The notes below the pieces were generated by a model that did not search any database, was not told where the DNA came from, and was given only the letters and a program-made list of their open reading frames with translations. Shown in pieces: positions 26,092-35,177 of a stretch of DNA of 64,000 nucleotides. The stretch spans positions 1-64,000 of the forward strand of contig DAOUDG010000094.1 in NCBI GenBank assembly GCA_034431435.1, in the 5' to 3' direction. The translations under genes and the position numbers were made by a program. This DNA is from JAHCIE01 sp034431435. GTDB lineage: Bacteria > Chloroflexota > Anaerolineae > Epilineales > JAHCIE01. Numbering within the stretch: position 1 is the first letter of the stretch; each line of letters starts with the position of its first letter.

Positions 26092-26130
26092 TGTGAAGAG
26101 CCTTCACACGGAGCTGTGAAATCGGTCACA
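26092..26130 (+). promoter_or_regulatory. Two tandem CRP/FNR-like palindromes
   Basis: TGTGAAGAGCCTTCACA (26092-26108) and TGTGAAATCGGTCACA (26115-26130). The second is TGTGA-N6-TCACA, the exact consensus of CRP sites. Both lie between a possible -10 (TAGCAT, 26065) and the ATG at 26150, so a bound protein would more likely repress. The regulator is not in the window. Confidence 0.5.
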
Positions 26131-26149
26131 GGTAAGGGAGAGGCGAGGT

Positions 26150-26857
26150 ATGCCCCAGACGGTAATCGTGGCCGCCGTCATTGTCGGCGTGGCCGCCCTG
26201 GTTGCCGTGGCCTACTGGCAACTCGTGCTGGCTGAAGGGGTGTATCTGGGACGGGGCGTCGTCGTGTGGCTGTATGACCGTAGCGCGGCGTCCTACGATC
26301 GCATCAAGGCCTTCGACCCTGACGACGACGCCGACTACCTGGGACGGCCGCTTGCCGAGCGGCTCGCCGGACAGCCTGGCGCCCAGGTTCTGGACGTGGC
26401 GACTGGCACGGGCCGCCTGCCCCTGACGCTCCTGGCCCAGCCTCAATTTCAGGGCACGCTGGTGGCCCTGGACGCCTCGCGCGAGATGCTGGCCCAGGCC
26501 GAGGCGAAGCTGGCCGCGTATGGCGAGCGCGTCACCCTCGCTCACCACGATGCCACGCCCCTACCCTTTGCCGACGCCCGCTTCGATGCGGTGACGTGCA
26601 TCGAGGCGCTGGAGTTTCTGCCCAATCCGGACCTGGCGCTGCGCGAGATGGTGCGGGTACTGCGGCCTGGGGGTACGCTGCTTGTCTCACCCCGCGTCGG
26701 CATTGACCGCATGTATTTTCCGGGCCGCGCGCCTCGCCTGTCGGTCTTCAGCGCGCGCCTGGCGGCTCTGGGCCTTCGCAACATCGAGACGCGAACCTGG
26801 CAGACCTACTACAGCCTGGTGTGGGCGACCCGCGACGGTGTCGACGGCGCGTACTAA
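26150..26857 (+). CDS. Membrane-anchored class I SAM methyltransferase
   Basis: 235 residues. Residues 5-27 are a single hydrophobic segment, then a type-11 methyltransferase domain with SAM motif I VLDVATGTGRLPLTLL, acidic motif II around VALDAS, and the post-motif LRPGGTLLVSPR. The substrate is unknown; the fold is shared by menaquinone, lipid and small-molecule methylases. It is preceded by two CRP-like palindromes and lies between proB and the cohesin/dockerin gene. Confidence 0.8.
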   Translation: MPQTVIVAAVIVGVAALVAVAYWQLVLAEGVYLGRGVVVWLYDRSAASYDRIKAFDPDDDADYLGRPLAERLAGQPGAQVLDVATGTGRLPLTLLAQPQFQGTLVALDASREMLAQAEAKLAAYGERVTLAHHDATPLPFADARFDAVTCIEALEFLPNPDLALREMVRVLRPGGTLLVSPRVGIDRMYFPGRAPRLSVFSARLAALGLRNIETRTWQTYYSLVWATRDGVDGAY

Positions 26858-26917
26858 ACTCCCCGCCTGAGACGTTATCCTCGTCAGGATACATTGACTC
26901 GCATGGAGGACAGACTC

Positions 26918-29146
26918 ATGAACGCACGCCGCGTGCGCCTGGGGGCGCTGATGGCGTGGTGGATGGCGGCGCTGGTCGTGGCGTTGGCCGGGGTCACACT
27001 GATGGCCCAGGCGGCCGGTGCGCCCGCGCTGACGGTGCATCCTTTCGCGGGGACGCCGGCCCACACTTTCACCATTACGGGAGCGGGCTATCCAGCGGGG
27101 CAGGCGGTGGAACTGGCGCTGGAGCGGCCGGACGGCGAGGACTTGAGCCAGACGCTAACGGCGACGACGGCGGGTAGCCTGGAGGTCTCGTTGCCGGGCG
27201 TTGGTCTGCCGTTGGGGACGTATACCGTCACGGCGCGCCTGGCCGGGGCGGACGTTGCCCGCGCCCAGTTTCGCATCGATGCGCTGCCCGCGACGTGTCG
27301 CGATGAGCTGAGGAACGGCGGCTTCGAGGCCGTTCCCGATTTCCTGGCCTGGGACCGCGCAGGCGACCCCTTCGTTGCCCAGCAGGGCGCGTTCAGCGGC
27401 CAGCGCGCCGCCGTGTTGGGCGGCTACAATCGCGCCCTGGACACCATCACGCAGACGGTGAACCTGCCGGCCGGCGCAGGCTTTACGCAGCTGAGCTACT
27501 GGCGCGCGCGCGTGCCGGAGGCGAACCCGGGTGCGGATACGATGCGCGTCACGCTATCGGGCGAGAATGGGATGCTGCTGCGAACGGTGGAAACCGTTGA
27601 GCCAACCAGCGCGGCGAACGTCTGGGAGCGGGTGGTCGCCACCCTGCCCTACAGCAATCAGGCGGTGCGGCTCGCCTTCGCTGCGACCACGGATGCGGCC
27701 AACCCTACCGCGTTTGGAGTGGATGAGGCGGCCATTGTCTCGTGCGCCAGCCCGCCAGCCGTGGAGCCTGGGCCAGGGGTGGCGACCCTGCGCCCCGTAC
27801 CGATGCCGGGCGTCGCCGCGCCGGGTGAGCGGGTACGGGTCGACGTGTGGGTCGAGAATGTTGAGGGCCTGTACGGCATGGATGCCAGCCTTAGCTTCGA
27901 CCCGGCGATCCTGAAACCGCGTACCACGCAGAGCCAGCTCGGCCCATTCCTGGACCTGGCAGGCCAATCGATAGTGACACGCAATCTGGTGGATGAGCAG
28001 CGCGGCCTGGCGCAGGTGATACTGACGCGCCTGGCCCCAGCGCCGGGCGCGTCAGGCAGCGGTGTGGTTTTTAGCCTGGACTTCGACGCTGTCAAGGTCG
28101 GCTCGACACCGCTGACGCTGACCAACGCGCTGGCAGCGGCCCAGGGCGGCACGCCCATTCCTATCGAGCGCGCCGCGACGTCGGTGACGGTGCGGGTTGC
28201 ACCGCCCGCGCTGGGTGGGCGGGCCGAAGCGCAAGGGCGAATGGATGCCGCTGGCACGACGCTGCGCGTCAGTGGCCCCCTGACGGCGACGACGACGACG
28301 AATACGAGCGGTGACTATCGGCTGGACGATCTCGCGCCGGGCGCGTATACCCTCACGGCGCGGCGGCCGGGCTGGCTGTGCGCCGAGCGCGGCGTGACTC
28401 TCGCGACGGGTCAGACGCTGACTGCGCCAACCGTGCGCCTCCTGGCCGGTGATCTGGATGCCTCTGATATCATCGACCTGTTCGACCTGGTGCGGGTGGC
28501 CTATCTGTATGACTCGCCCGCGTCGGCCGACCCGGTGGTCGACTTGAACAATAGCGGCGTCGTGGATATTGGCGATCTGGTTCTGGTGGCGATGAACTAT
28601 GGGGCCACCTGCCCGCAACCGTGGACGGTCGCCGCCAAGAGTCGCGGCCCCAGCCTGCTGGGTGTGCCGCGCGCGTCCCTCGTCTCCCGCATCGAGGCGG
28701 AGACGGGGCTACAGGCGGTGGAGGTGTGGGCCGATGGCGCGGGCGCCGCGCGGGGTGTAGACCTGACGCTACGCTACGACCCGCGACGGGTCGAGGTCGT
28801 CGGCCGCGAGCCGTTCACGCTGGGCCGAGAACTGACGGGTGCGTTCGTGGCGCGGAATGAAACCCGGCCGGGCGTCGCGCGTCTGGCGGCGTCGCTCCTG
28901 GCGGCCGCGAAGCCGGCCGGCGAGCGCGTGCATGTAGCGACGCTGTGGGTCAAGGGCGAGCCGTCCGCGCTGCGGGTGGAACGGGCGGCCTGGGTGGATG
29001 CGAATGGTGCGGTGAAGACCAGTGGTGGGTGGCCGGCGGCCAAGACGGACGCCCTGCGCGCCAGTCAGCTACTGGAGGGGGCTGCGCTGGCCGCGCCGGG
29101 GCCGCGCTGGACGCGGCCGGTGGCGGGGCTGGCGGGGAAGCGGTAG
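26918..29146 (+). CDS. Secreted cohesin- and dockerin-domain protein
   Basis: 742 residues from ATG 26918, set by GGAGGA at 26905-26910. A signal peptide covers about residues 1-35. Then: an immunoglobulin-like domain, a carbohydrate-binding-like module starting at CRDELRNGGFE, a cohesin domain (VRVDVWVENVEGLYGMDASLSFDP), a carboxypeptidase-regulatory-like repeat, a dockerin pair of calcium-loop repeats (DLDASDIIDLFDL and DLNNSGVVDIGDL), and a second cohesin-like domain. Carrying both partners in one chain suggests self-assembly at the surface rather than a cellulosome. No cellulase is nearby. Confidence 0.8.
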   Translation: MNARRVRLGALMAWWMAALVVALAGVTLMAQAAGAPALTVHPFAGTPAHTFTITGAGYPAGQAVELALERPDGEDLSQTLTATTAGSLEVSLPGVGLPLGTYTVTARLAGADVARAQFRIDALPATCRDELRNGGFEAVPDFLAWDRAGDPFVAQQGAFSGQRAAVLGGYNRALDTITQTVNLPAGAGFTQLSYWRARVPEANPGADTMRVTLSGENGMLLRTVETVEPTSAANVWERVVATLPYSNQAVRLAFAATTDAANPTAFGVDEAAIVSCASPPAVEPGPGVATLRPVPMPGVAAPGERVRVDVWVENVEGLYGMDASLSFDPAILKPRTTQSQLGPFLDLAGQSIVTRNLVDEQRGLAQVILTRLAPAPGASGSGVVFSLDFDAVKVGSTPLTLTNALAAAQGGTPIPIERAATSVTVRVAPPALGGRAEAQGRMDAAGTTLRVSGPLTATTTTNTSGDYRLDDLAPGAYTLTARRPGWLCAERGVTLATGQTLTAPTVRLLAGDLDASDIIDLFDLVRVAYLYDSPASADPVVDLNNSGVVDIGDLVLVAMNYGATCPQPWTVAAKSRGPSLLGVPRASLVSRIEAETGLQAVEVWADGAGAARGVDLTLRYDPRRVEVVGREPFTLGRELTGAFVARNETRPGVARLAASLLAAAKPAGERVHVATLWVKGEPSALRVERAAWVDANGAVKTSGGWPAAKTDALRASQLLEGAALAAPGPRWTRPVAGLAGKR

Positions 29147-29217
29147 CCTGGCTTGACCGCACTTCGGCGCGCGACTAAGATTGCCTTCTGTCTTGCCCTC
29201 AGGAGGAGGCTCTGCCC

Positions 29218-30495
29218 ATGACTGTCGCCCCGCCCCAGGTTACGAGCGAGATTGCCGAGAAGGGCGCGTTGGCCCGCGCGGCGGCCCGTCGCCTGGCCTT
29301 CACCAGCGCGCTGCAACGCAACGCTGCCCTCGAAGCCATCGCCGCGGCCCTGGAAGCGCGCCAGGCGGAGATTGTCGAAGCCAACGCCCTCGACATGGCG
29401 GCGGCCCGCGACATGGGCCTCGGCGAGGCTATGTTGGGTCGCCTGATTCTGACGCCCAAGAGTGTCGCCGCCCTCGCCGAGGATGTGCGCCATGTCGCGG
29501 CTCTACCCGACCCCATCGGGCAGACGGAGGACATGCGCACGCTGCCCAACGGTCTCCAGGTGGGCCGCAAGCGTGTGCCGCTGGGCGTCATCGGCGTCAT
29601 CTACGAGTCGCGGCCCAACGTAACGGTGGATATTGCCGCGCTGTGCATCAAGTCCGGGAATGCGGCCCTGCTGCGGGGCGGCAAGGAGGCGCGGCGCTCG
29701 AACCACGCCCTGGCCCAGGTCGTCAACGATGCCTGCATCGCGGCCGGCCTGCCACACGGCAGTGTCCAGCTGATTCGTAGCGCGGACCGCGCTCTGGTGC
29801 GCGAGATGCTCGAAGCGCGCGACGTGATCGATCTGCTCATCCCGCGCGGCGGGGCAGACCTGCATCGTTTTGCCATCAAGCACGCCAAAGTCCCCGTGGT
29901 CACGGGCGGCATCGGTGTGGTGCACGTCTATGTCGATGCGGCGGCGAACCTCGACCAGGCCATTCCCATCTGCGTGAATGCGAAGATACAGAAGCCGTCG
30001 GCGTGCAATGCGGTGGACACGTTCCTGGTGCATCGCGCCGTGGCTGACAGCTTCCTGCCGCGCCTGGCCGATGCGATGCAGGCGGAGGGGGTGGAGTTGC
30101 GCGTCGATGCGGCTGCCTTGAAGGCGCTCGGCGAGCGGCCCAACGTGCGACCGGCGACCCAGGCTGACTTCGGCTTCGAGTTTCTCAGCCTGCGGGCGTC
30201 GGTGCGGGTGGTGGACCACCTGGATGAGGCCCTCGACCACATCGCGGCGCACGGTGGGCACTCGGAAGCCATCCTGAGTGAAGACTATAGCGCCGTCATG
30301 CGTTTCCTGAATGAGGTGGACGCGGCTGCCGTGTTTGCCAACGCCTCGACCCGCTTCAACGATGGCGGGCAGTTCGGCCTGGGGGCGGAGGTTGCTATCA
30401 GCACGACGAAACTCCACGCGCGCGGGCCGATGGGCCTCAAGGAGCTGACCAGCTACAAGTGGGTTGTCCTGGGCCAGGGGCACGTCCGTCCGTAG
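29218..30495 (+). CDS. proA: Gamma-glutamyl phosphate reductase
   Basis: Second step of proline synthesis, reducing glutamyl phosphate with NADPH. It has 425 residues. It is an ALDH-superfamily protein with the catalytic Cys in KIQKPSACNAVDTFLVH and the cofactor region LGVIGVIYESRPNVTVDIA. AGGAGGAGG stands before the ATG. It is separated from proB by the methyltransferase and the cohesin protein, unlike the usual proBA pair. Confidence 0.96.
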   Translation: MTVAPPQVTSEIAEKGALARAAARRLAFTSALQRNAALEAIAAALEARQAEIVEANALDMAAARDMGLGEAMLGRLILTPKSVAALAEDVRHVAALPDPIGQTEDMRTLPNGLQVGRKRVPLGVIGVIYESRPNVTVDIAALCIKSGNAALLRGGKEARRSNHALAQVVNDACIAAGLPHGSVQLIRSADRALVREMLEARDVIDLLIPRGGADLHRFAIKHAKVPVVTGGIGVVHVYVDAAANLDQAIPICVNAKIQKPSACNAVDTFLVHRAVADSFLPRLADAMQAEGVELRVDAAALKALGERPNVRPATQADFGFEFLSLRASVRVVDHLDEALDHIAAHGGHSEAILSEDYSAVMRFLNEVDAAAVFANASTRFNDGGQFGLGAEVAISTTKLHARGPMGLKELTSYKWVVLGQGHVRP

Positions 30496-30572
30496 CCAAC
30501 TGTAGAGGGCGAGTCGCCCGACCCGCTGCCCCGGGTGGGCGGGTGGAGGGTGACTGCCCATAGGTGAAACAC

Positions 30573-31313
30573 ATGGCAAGCCGAGACAAGCCGCACCACG
30601 AGGCCGATAGCGTGTCCAATGGGCCAGCGACCAACACCCTCGCGGCCTACCGTGTGGTGTCCCTGGAGGACCTGCGCCGCGATCCGGTCGTCAAGTCGTT
30701 CATACGCCGCGCCAATGAGCAGCTGAAGCTGATCGGCTACACGGAACATGGCGAGCGGCACGCCACTCTGGTCGCTAACATCGCGCACAACATTCTACAG
30801 CGGCAGGGGCGACCCGAGCGCATGACGGATATGGCGGCCATCGCGGGCTACCTGCACGATATCGGGAACGTGGTCCATCGTGAACATCACGCCCAGACGA
30901 GCGCGCTGATTGCGTTCGACGCGCTGCAGCGGCTGGGCATGGACCCGGCTGAGATGGCGATCATCATGGGAGCGATTGGTAACCATGAGGAGGAGCGGGG
31001 GGATCCGGTGAGCGAGGTGGGGGCGGCGATCATTGTCGCCGACAAGGCCGACGTGCATCGTAGCCGCGTGCAGAATCCTGATCCGGCTGACTTCGACATC
31101 CACGACCGGGTGAACTACGCAGCGACGCGCTCCTTCGTGCAGGTGAGCGACGACGGTAAGCGTATCGGCATCCACATCGAGATTGACACCCACAGTGCGT
31201 CGATCATGGAGTACTTCGAGATCTTCCTCAGTCGTATGGTCATGGCCCGCCGCGCCACCCACTTCCTGGGTGCGAAGTTTGAGCTGGTCATCAACAGCGT
31301 TCGTCTGTACTGA
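30573..31313 (+). CDS. HD-domain phosphohydrolase
   Basis: 246 residues from ATG 30573, behind AGGTGA; a GTG at 30564 is the alternative. The HD metal site is seen as HGERHATLVANIA, GYLHDIGNVVHREHH and GNHEEERGD. A C-terminal alpha/beta domain of about 70 residues follows. HD proteins hydrolyse nucleotides or cyclic dinucleotides; the substrate cannot be told here. It lies between proA and argF, with a terminator hairpin after it. Confidence 0.8.
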   Translation: MASRDKPHHEADSVSNGPATNTLAAYRVVSLEDLRRDPVVKSFIRRANEQLKLIGYTEHGERHATLVANIAHNILQRQGRPERMTDMAAIAGYLHDIGNVVHREHHAQTSALIAFDALQRLGMDPAEMAIIMGAIGNHEEERGDPVSEVGAAIIVADKADVHRSRVQNPDPADFDIHDRVNYAATRSFVQVSDDGKRIGIHIEIDTHSASIMEYFEIFLSRMVMARRATHFLGAKFELVINSVRLY

Positions 31314-31343
31314 GACCTGACGTCTCATCCGCTGCGAATGAGG

Positions 31344-31382
31344 GGCGGGGGTCACGGCGCCGGGCGTGCCGCGACCCCCGCC
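31344..31382 (+). terminator. Terminator after the HD-domain gene
   Basis: Perfect ten-base-pair stem GGCGGGGGTC / GACCCCCGCC around a 19-nt loop, 30 nt after the stop. No U-run. Confidence 0.55.
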
Positions 31383-31429
31383 GTCCGAGTATACAGCCTT
31401 CGCAGGACCTGGGCGCGAGTGCGAAACGA

Positions 31430-31459
31430 TTTACGGGAATGCCGCGACGGTGGTACAAT
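31430..31459 (+). promoter_or_regulatory. Promoter of argF
   Basis: TTTACG (31430-31435), 18-nt spacer, TACAAT (31454-31459). The predicted leader is about 43 nt. Confidence 0.5.
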
Positions 31460-31508
31460 ACTTAGTACAGGCTTTTCTACAATGAACACAACAAGGACTG
31501 GGCCGAGA

Positions 31509-32432
31509 ATGAAGGACTTCATTACCCTATCCCAATTGACACCAGGTGAATTGCAGGGGCTGCTGGACCTGGCCGTGGCCCTCAAGGCGAAGCAGAAGCA
31601 GGGCCACGGCGAGCCGCTGCTGAAGGACAAGGTCCTGGGTATGGTTTTCCAGAAGCCATCACTGCGTACCCGCGTGTCCTTTGATATGGCGATGCTCCAA
31701 CTGGGCGGCCATGCGCTATACCTGTCGCCGAGCGAGATTCAACTTGGCAAGCGCGAGAGCACCGGCGATGTGGCGCGGGTGCTGAGTCGCTACGTGGATG
31801 CAATCATGGCGCGTGTCTTTGCCCACCAGGATGTGGTGGACCTGGCGCGCTATGCATCGATCCCCGTCATAAACGGCCTGTCGGACTACAGCCATCCCTG
31901 TCAGGGCCTCACCGACATGCTGACGATCTACGAGAAACGCGGCTCGCTGGCCGGGGCGCGGCTGGTGTACCTCGGTGATGGCAATAATGTGGCGACATCG
32001 TTGATGTTTGGCGGCGGGCTATCGGGCATGCATGTCGTCGTCGCCAGCCCGCCCGGCTATGCGCCGCCGACCGACGCGGTCACGACGGCGCGTGTCCTGG
32101 CCCAGGCGACGGGTGGTAGCATCACGCTGCTCGACGACCCGCGAGAGGCCACGCGCGGCGCGGACGTGCTGTATACTGACACCTGGGCCAGCATGGGACA
32201 GGAGGGCGAGGCGGCTGAGCGGCGTACCATCTTCCCGCCCTACCAGATCAACGCGGCGCTGCTGCGGGAGGCGACGCCCGATGTGCTGGTGATGCATTGC
32301 CTGCCCGCCCATCGCGGCGAAGAGATTACGGATGAGGTGATGGATGGTCCGAACTCGGTGGTCTTTGACCAGGCCGAGAATCGTTTGCACGCCCAGAAAG
32401 CGATTCTGGTGGAGTTGCTAGGCAAGGTGTAA
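31509..32432 (+). CDS. argF: Ornithine carbamoyltransferase
   Basis: Makes citrulline from ornithine and carbamoyl phosphate in arginine synthesis. It has 307 residues. The carbamoyl-phosphate site reads KPSLRTRVSFD (a Leu-containing version of the S-T-R-T-R loop), with HPCQGLTDMLT and the ornithine-binding HCLPAHRGEE. ATG 31509 has AAGGA eleven bases upstream; the ATG at 31482 has none. It is four bases before cdaA, so the c-di-AMP pair may be co-transcribed with it. Confidence 0.94.
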   Translation: MKDFITLSQLTPGELQGLLDLAVALKAKQKQGHGEPLLKDKVLGMVFQKPSLRTRVSFDMAMLQLGGHALYLSPSEIQLGKRESTGDVARVLSRYVDAIMARVFAHQDVVDLARYASIPVINGLSDYSHPCQGLTDMLTIYEKRGSLAGARLVYLGDGNNVATSLMFGGGLSGMHVVVASPPGYAPPTDAVTTARVLAQATGGSITLLDDPREATRGADVLYTDTWASMGQEGEAAERRTIFPPYQINAALLREATPDVLVMHCLPAHRGEEITDEVMDGPNSVVFDQAENRLHAQKAILVELLGKV

Positions 32433-32436
32433 CGCT

Positions 32437-33378
32437 GTGGAAGTGTTCCAGAATCTGCGCCTGACGGCTCAGTGGGCCATATCGACCATCGATATTTTCA
32501 CGATCCTCGATGTCGCTCTGGTCGCGCTGGTGTTCTACGGCCTGCTGTTCTTGATTCGTGGCACGCAGGCGGTCCAGCTCCTGCGCGGGATGCTCCTGTT
32601 TATCCTCATCGTTGTCATTCTGGGGAATGTGTTTCAGTTGCGCGCCTTCAACTGGCTGCTGCGGCTGTCCTTCCCCGCGCTACTCATCTCTATCCCCGTC
32701 ATCTTTCAGCCGGAGCTAAGGCGCGGCCTGGAGCGGCTGGGCCGCGCGGGCCGTTTCCTGACGCCCGCGATGGGCGAGATAACGACGCCGGGCGTGATTC
32801 AGGAGATCACGCGCGCCGTGGCGGAACTCTCGGGGCGACACCACGGCGCGCTCATCGTGCTGGAACGCGATACCGGCTTGCAGGACATCGCCGATACGGG
32901 CAAGAAGCTCGACGCGCTGGTGTCCGATGACTTACTACTGACCATCTTCTTCCCCAAGACGCCGCTCCATGACGGAGCGGTCATCATTCGCGGCAATCGT
33001 ATTCTGGCGGCGCGCTCGGTGCTGCCCCTGGCGATGGGCCGCGAGCCGGATAGCCACCTGGGAACGCGCCACCTGGCGGCCATTGGCCTGACCGAGCGCA
33101 CCGACGCCATCGTGATTGTCGTGTCTGAGGAGACCGGCATCATCTCCATCGTGCGCAATGGTATCATCCGCCGCCGCCTGGACGAGGGCCAGGTATCGCG
33201 ACTCCTGTACCGCTGGTATCAGGCGCAGACGCAGGCCAGCCCCGACTGGTTCTCGCGCTTCCTGCGCCCCAACCAGAACGGGCAGCCCAGGCCTGCGCCG
33301 CCCCCCGATGAGGGATTGCCAGCCGAAGACGACACAGCCTTGGAGAAGCCGACGACAGTGGGGAGGTCTGACGGGTAA
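32437..33378 (+). CDS. cdaA: Diadenylate cyclase, CdaA type
   Basis: Membrane enzyme making c-di-AMP from two ATP. It has 313 residues from GTG. Three N-terminal hydrophobic segments are followed by the DAC domain with the DGA motif (LHDGAVIIRGNRIL). The second motif, normally GTRHR, reads GTRHL here, which is the notable oddity. A Pro-rich cytosolic tail of about 40 residues ends the protein. The stop overlaps the ybbR ATG by one base, the usual cdaA-ybbR pairing. Confidence 0.92.
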   Translation: MEVFQNLRLTAQWAISTIDIFTILDVALVALVFYGLLFLIRGTQAVQLLRGMLLFILIVVILGNVFQLRAFNWLLRLSFPALLISIPVIFQPELRRGLERLGRAGRFLTPAMGEITTPGVIQEITRAVAELSGRHHGALIVLERDTGLQDIADTGKKLDALVSDDLLLTIFFPKTPLHDGAVIIRGNRILAARSVLPLAMGREPDSHLGTRHLAAIGLTERTDAIVIVVSEETGIISIVRNGIIRRRLDEGQVSRLLYRWYQAQTQASPDWFSRFLRPNQNGQPRPAPPPDEGLPAEDDTALEKPTTVGRSDG

Positions 33379-34622
33379 TGCGAGAATGGCTCGGCAACGC
33401 GGGGTCCATTATTCTGGCGGGCCTGCTGGCGGTGATGGTGTGGTTCGTGGCTGTGAACGAGACGAATCCACTCCAGGAGGGAGCCTACCCGCCGAGTGGC
33501 GCGCCGATTGAAGCCATCAATATGCCGACAGGCTTAGAACTGTATGGAAGCCTACGGGAGCTGGCTCAGGTGCGGCTATTGGCGCCCAAGACGTTCTGGG
33601 ATGCGATACCATCAGCCGACTTTCGCGCCTTTGTCGACCTCAAGGACCTGGAGCCGGGCATCCATAGTCTGCCGGTCGAGGTGGTCTGCGCCTCGTGCGA
33701 TGAGAATCGGGCGCGTATCGTGAATATCACCCCCAAGCAGGTGGCGGTGCGCCTCGAGGCGACCTCCCAGCGCGAGATGGAGGTCCAACTCAACATCATT
33801 GGCGAGGCAGCACTGGGCTATGCTCTCCAACGCCCCATCATCACCCCGTCCCAGGTTACGCTGCGCGGGCCACGCTCGGCCATCGACTCGATTGCCAAAG
33901 TGCAGGGGGCCATCATTGTCAACTCGGCGCGTGCGCCGGTTGAGCGCACCGTGGACGTCTTTGCCGTCGACAAGAACGGCGACGAGGTAAAGGGTATCGC
34001 CATCGAGCCGCCGCAGGTGGCCGTGCGCATCCCTGTCGAGCAGGAGCAGGGTTTCCGCGACCTGGCGGTCACGGTTGTGCGCGACATCCAGCCATCGACG
34101 GGCTACTGGATCAGCAATATCACGGTGGATCCACCGACGGTGACGGTGAACGGCCCACCGGCCTTGATCAAGTCGCTACCCAATTCACTTCAGACGACGC
34201 CGCTGGTGGAACGAGACGTAACGCAGAGCTTCCAACGGCGCATGCCATTGGTCATGCCGGATGGGGTGACGCTGGTGGGGCGGTCGGACCCGTCGGTGAT
34301 GGTCAAGGTGGATGTGGAGGTCGAGCGCAGCGGCCGAACAATCGAGAGGACGCCCGAAATCCGGAACCTGGCGCCTGGCCTGACGGCGAGTGTCGCGCCA
34401 CAGCGGGCGCAGGTAATTCTATCCGGTCCTATCCCTGAGTTGCGTAAGCTCGACCCTGAGCGCGATGTGAATATCGTGGTCGACCTGGCCGGGTTGGGGC
34501 CTGGCGTGTACACCATCACGCCGCAGGTGACAGTTGCGCCGGAAACATTGCAGAAACGACTGGTGCCGGACCGGGTGGAAGTGACCATCGCAGCGGGCAC
34601 GCCGACGCCCGCCCGGCCGTGA
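33378..34622 (+). CDS. ybbR: YbbR-domain protein, CdaA regulator
   Basis: 414 residues. One N-terminal membrane segment (about residues 8-25, after the basic start) anchors an extracytoplasmic chain of about four YbbR repeats. In Firmicutes the homologue CdaR binds and modulates CdaA. Coupling to cdaA by a one-base overlap supports the same role. It ends convergently with the small - strand gene, 18 nt apart. Confidence 0.9.
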   Translation: MREWLGNAGSIILAGLLAVMVWFVAVNETNPLQEGAYPPSGAPIEAINMPTGLELYGSLRELAQVRLLAPKTFWDAIPSADFRAFVDLKDLEPGIHSLPVEVVCASCDENRARIVNITPKQVAVRLEATSQREMEVQLNIIGEAALGYALQRPIITPSQVTLRGPRSAIDSIAKVQGAIIVNSARAPVERTVDVFAVDKNGDEVKGIAIEPPQVAVRIPVEQEQGFRDLAVTVVRDIQPSTGYWISNITVDPPTVTVNGPPALIKSLPNSLQTTPLVERDVTQSFQRRMPLVMPDGVTLVGRSDPSVMVKVDVEVERSGRTIERTPEIRNLAPGLTASVAPQRAQVILSGPIPELRKLDPERDVNIVVDLAGLGPGVYTITPQVTVAPETLQKRLVPDRVEVTIAAGTPTPARP

Positions 34623-34640
34623 GGGGCCACGGGTGTACCC

Positions 34641-34898
34641 TCAGTGGGAGCTGATGGTACGCAGGATGCGGCCTTGCTCGTCGACGACGACGCGGACGAT
34701 GCATGTCATCCGACCGGCGTCTAGCTCCACCTGCGTGCGGAAGGTATAGATCATCTGCCCGGCGCTCTGGCCGCTTGTCGTCGAAGGGGCGACACCTCGC
34801 ATCTCGGGGAAGCGGCGCGAGACGTGGGCCATCACGCGGCGCGTGATGGCGGTGATGGTTGGCGGCTTGCGGGCGCTGGTACCGGATGTGGCTGTCAT
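34641..34898 (-). CDS. Small basic hypothetical protein
   Basis: 85 residues, no family recognised. The ATG has AAGGAGG seven bases upstream, good evidence that it is translated. The first 20 residues are Thr/Ser/Lys-rich; the rest alternates polar and hydrophobic (MIYTFRTQVELDAGRMTCIVRVVVDEQGRILR), suggesting a small beta-sheet domain. It lies beyond the ftsZ terminator-like hairpin, so it may be expressed separately. Confidence 0.6.
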   Translation of the reverse strand: MTATSGTSARKPPTITAITRRVMAHVSRRFPEMRGVAPSTTSGQSAGQMIYTFRTQVELDAGRMTCIVRVVVDEQGRILRTISSH

Positions 34899-35177
34899 AC
34901 GTTCCTCCTTGCGGCGAGCCGGCCGGGGAGCCGGCCCGCCGCGTCCTGTCTTTCGCGCGATAGGTGAGCGGCGGCCGCAGGGGCAGCGAGCATCCGGGCC
35001 GCCTGGGAGGAGATGGGCTGACCGTGGGAGCGGTCAGGCCCAGGCTGTGGCTCACCGGGGCTTCGCGCGCTCATCATGGGGTTAACTGTCCCGAGGAACG
35101 GCCGGTGGAACCGCCGCCGGCCGCCTCTTCCAGAGCGGCCCACCGGCCGTTCCCCAGACCAGTCAACTACGCTGCCT
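34899..35177 (-). other. Intergenic region between ftsZ and the small basic gene
   Basis: Contains the inverted repeat at 35095-35153 (listed separately) and a second GC-rich hairpin at 34911-34942 (GCGGC ... GCCGC enclosing GCCGG / CCGGC) just upstream of the small gene's ribosome-binding site. No gene or clear promoter seen. Confidence 0.5.
35095..35153 (-). terminator. Large hairpin downstream of ftsZ
   Basis: A 14-base-pair perfect inverted repeat (GGAACGGCCGGTGG at 35095-35108 and its complement at 35140-35153) with further pairing GGCCGC/GCGGCC in the loop. It lies 24 nt after the ftsZ stop and probably ends the long - strand operon. No U-run. Confidence 0.6.

Noticed and set aside
26918..29146. 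Cellulosome component
   Set aside because: No cellulase, scaffoldin or other dockerin protein in the window.
31338..31508. N-terminal extension of argF
   Set aside because: It would begin inside the terminator of the previous gene and before the promoter.
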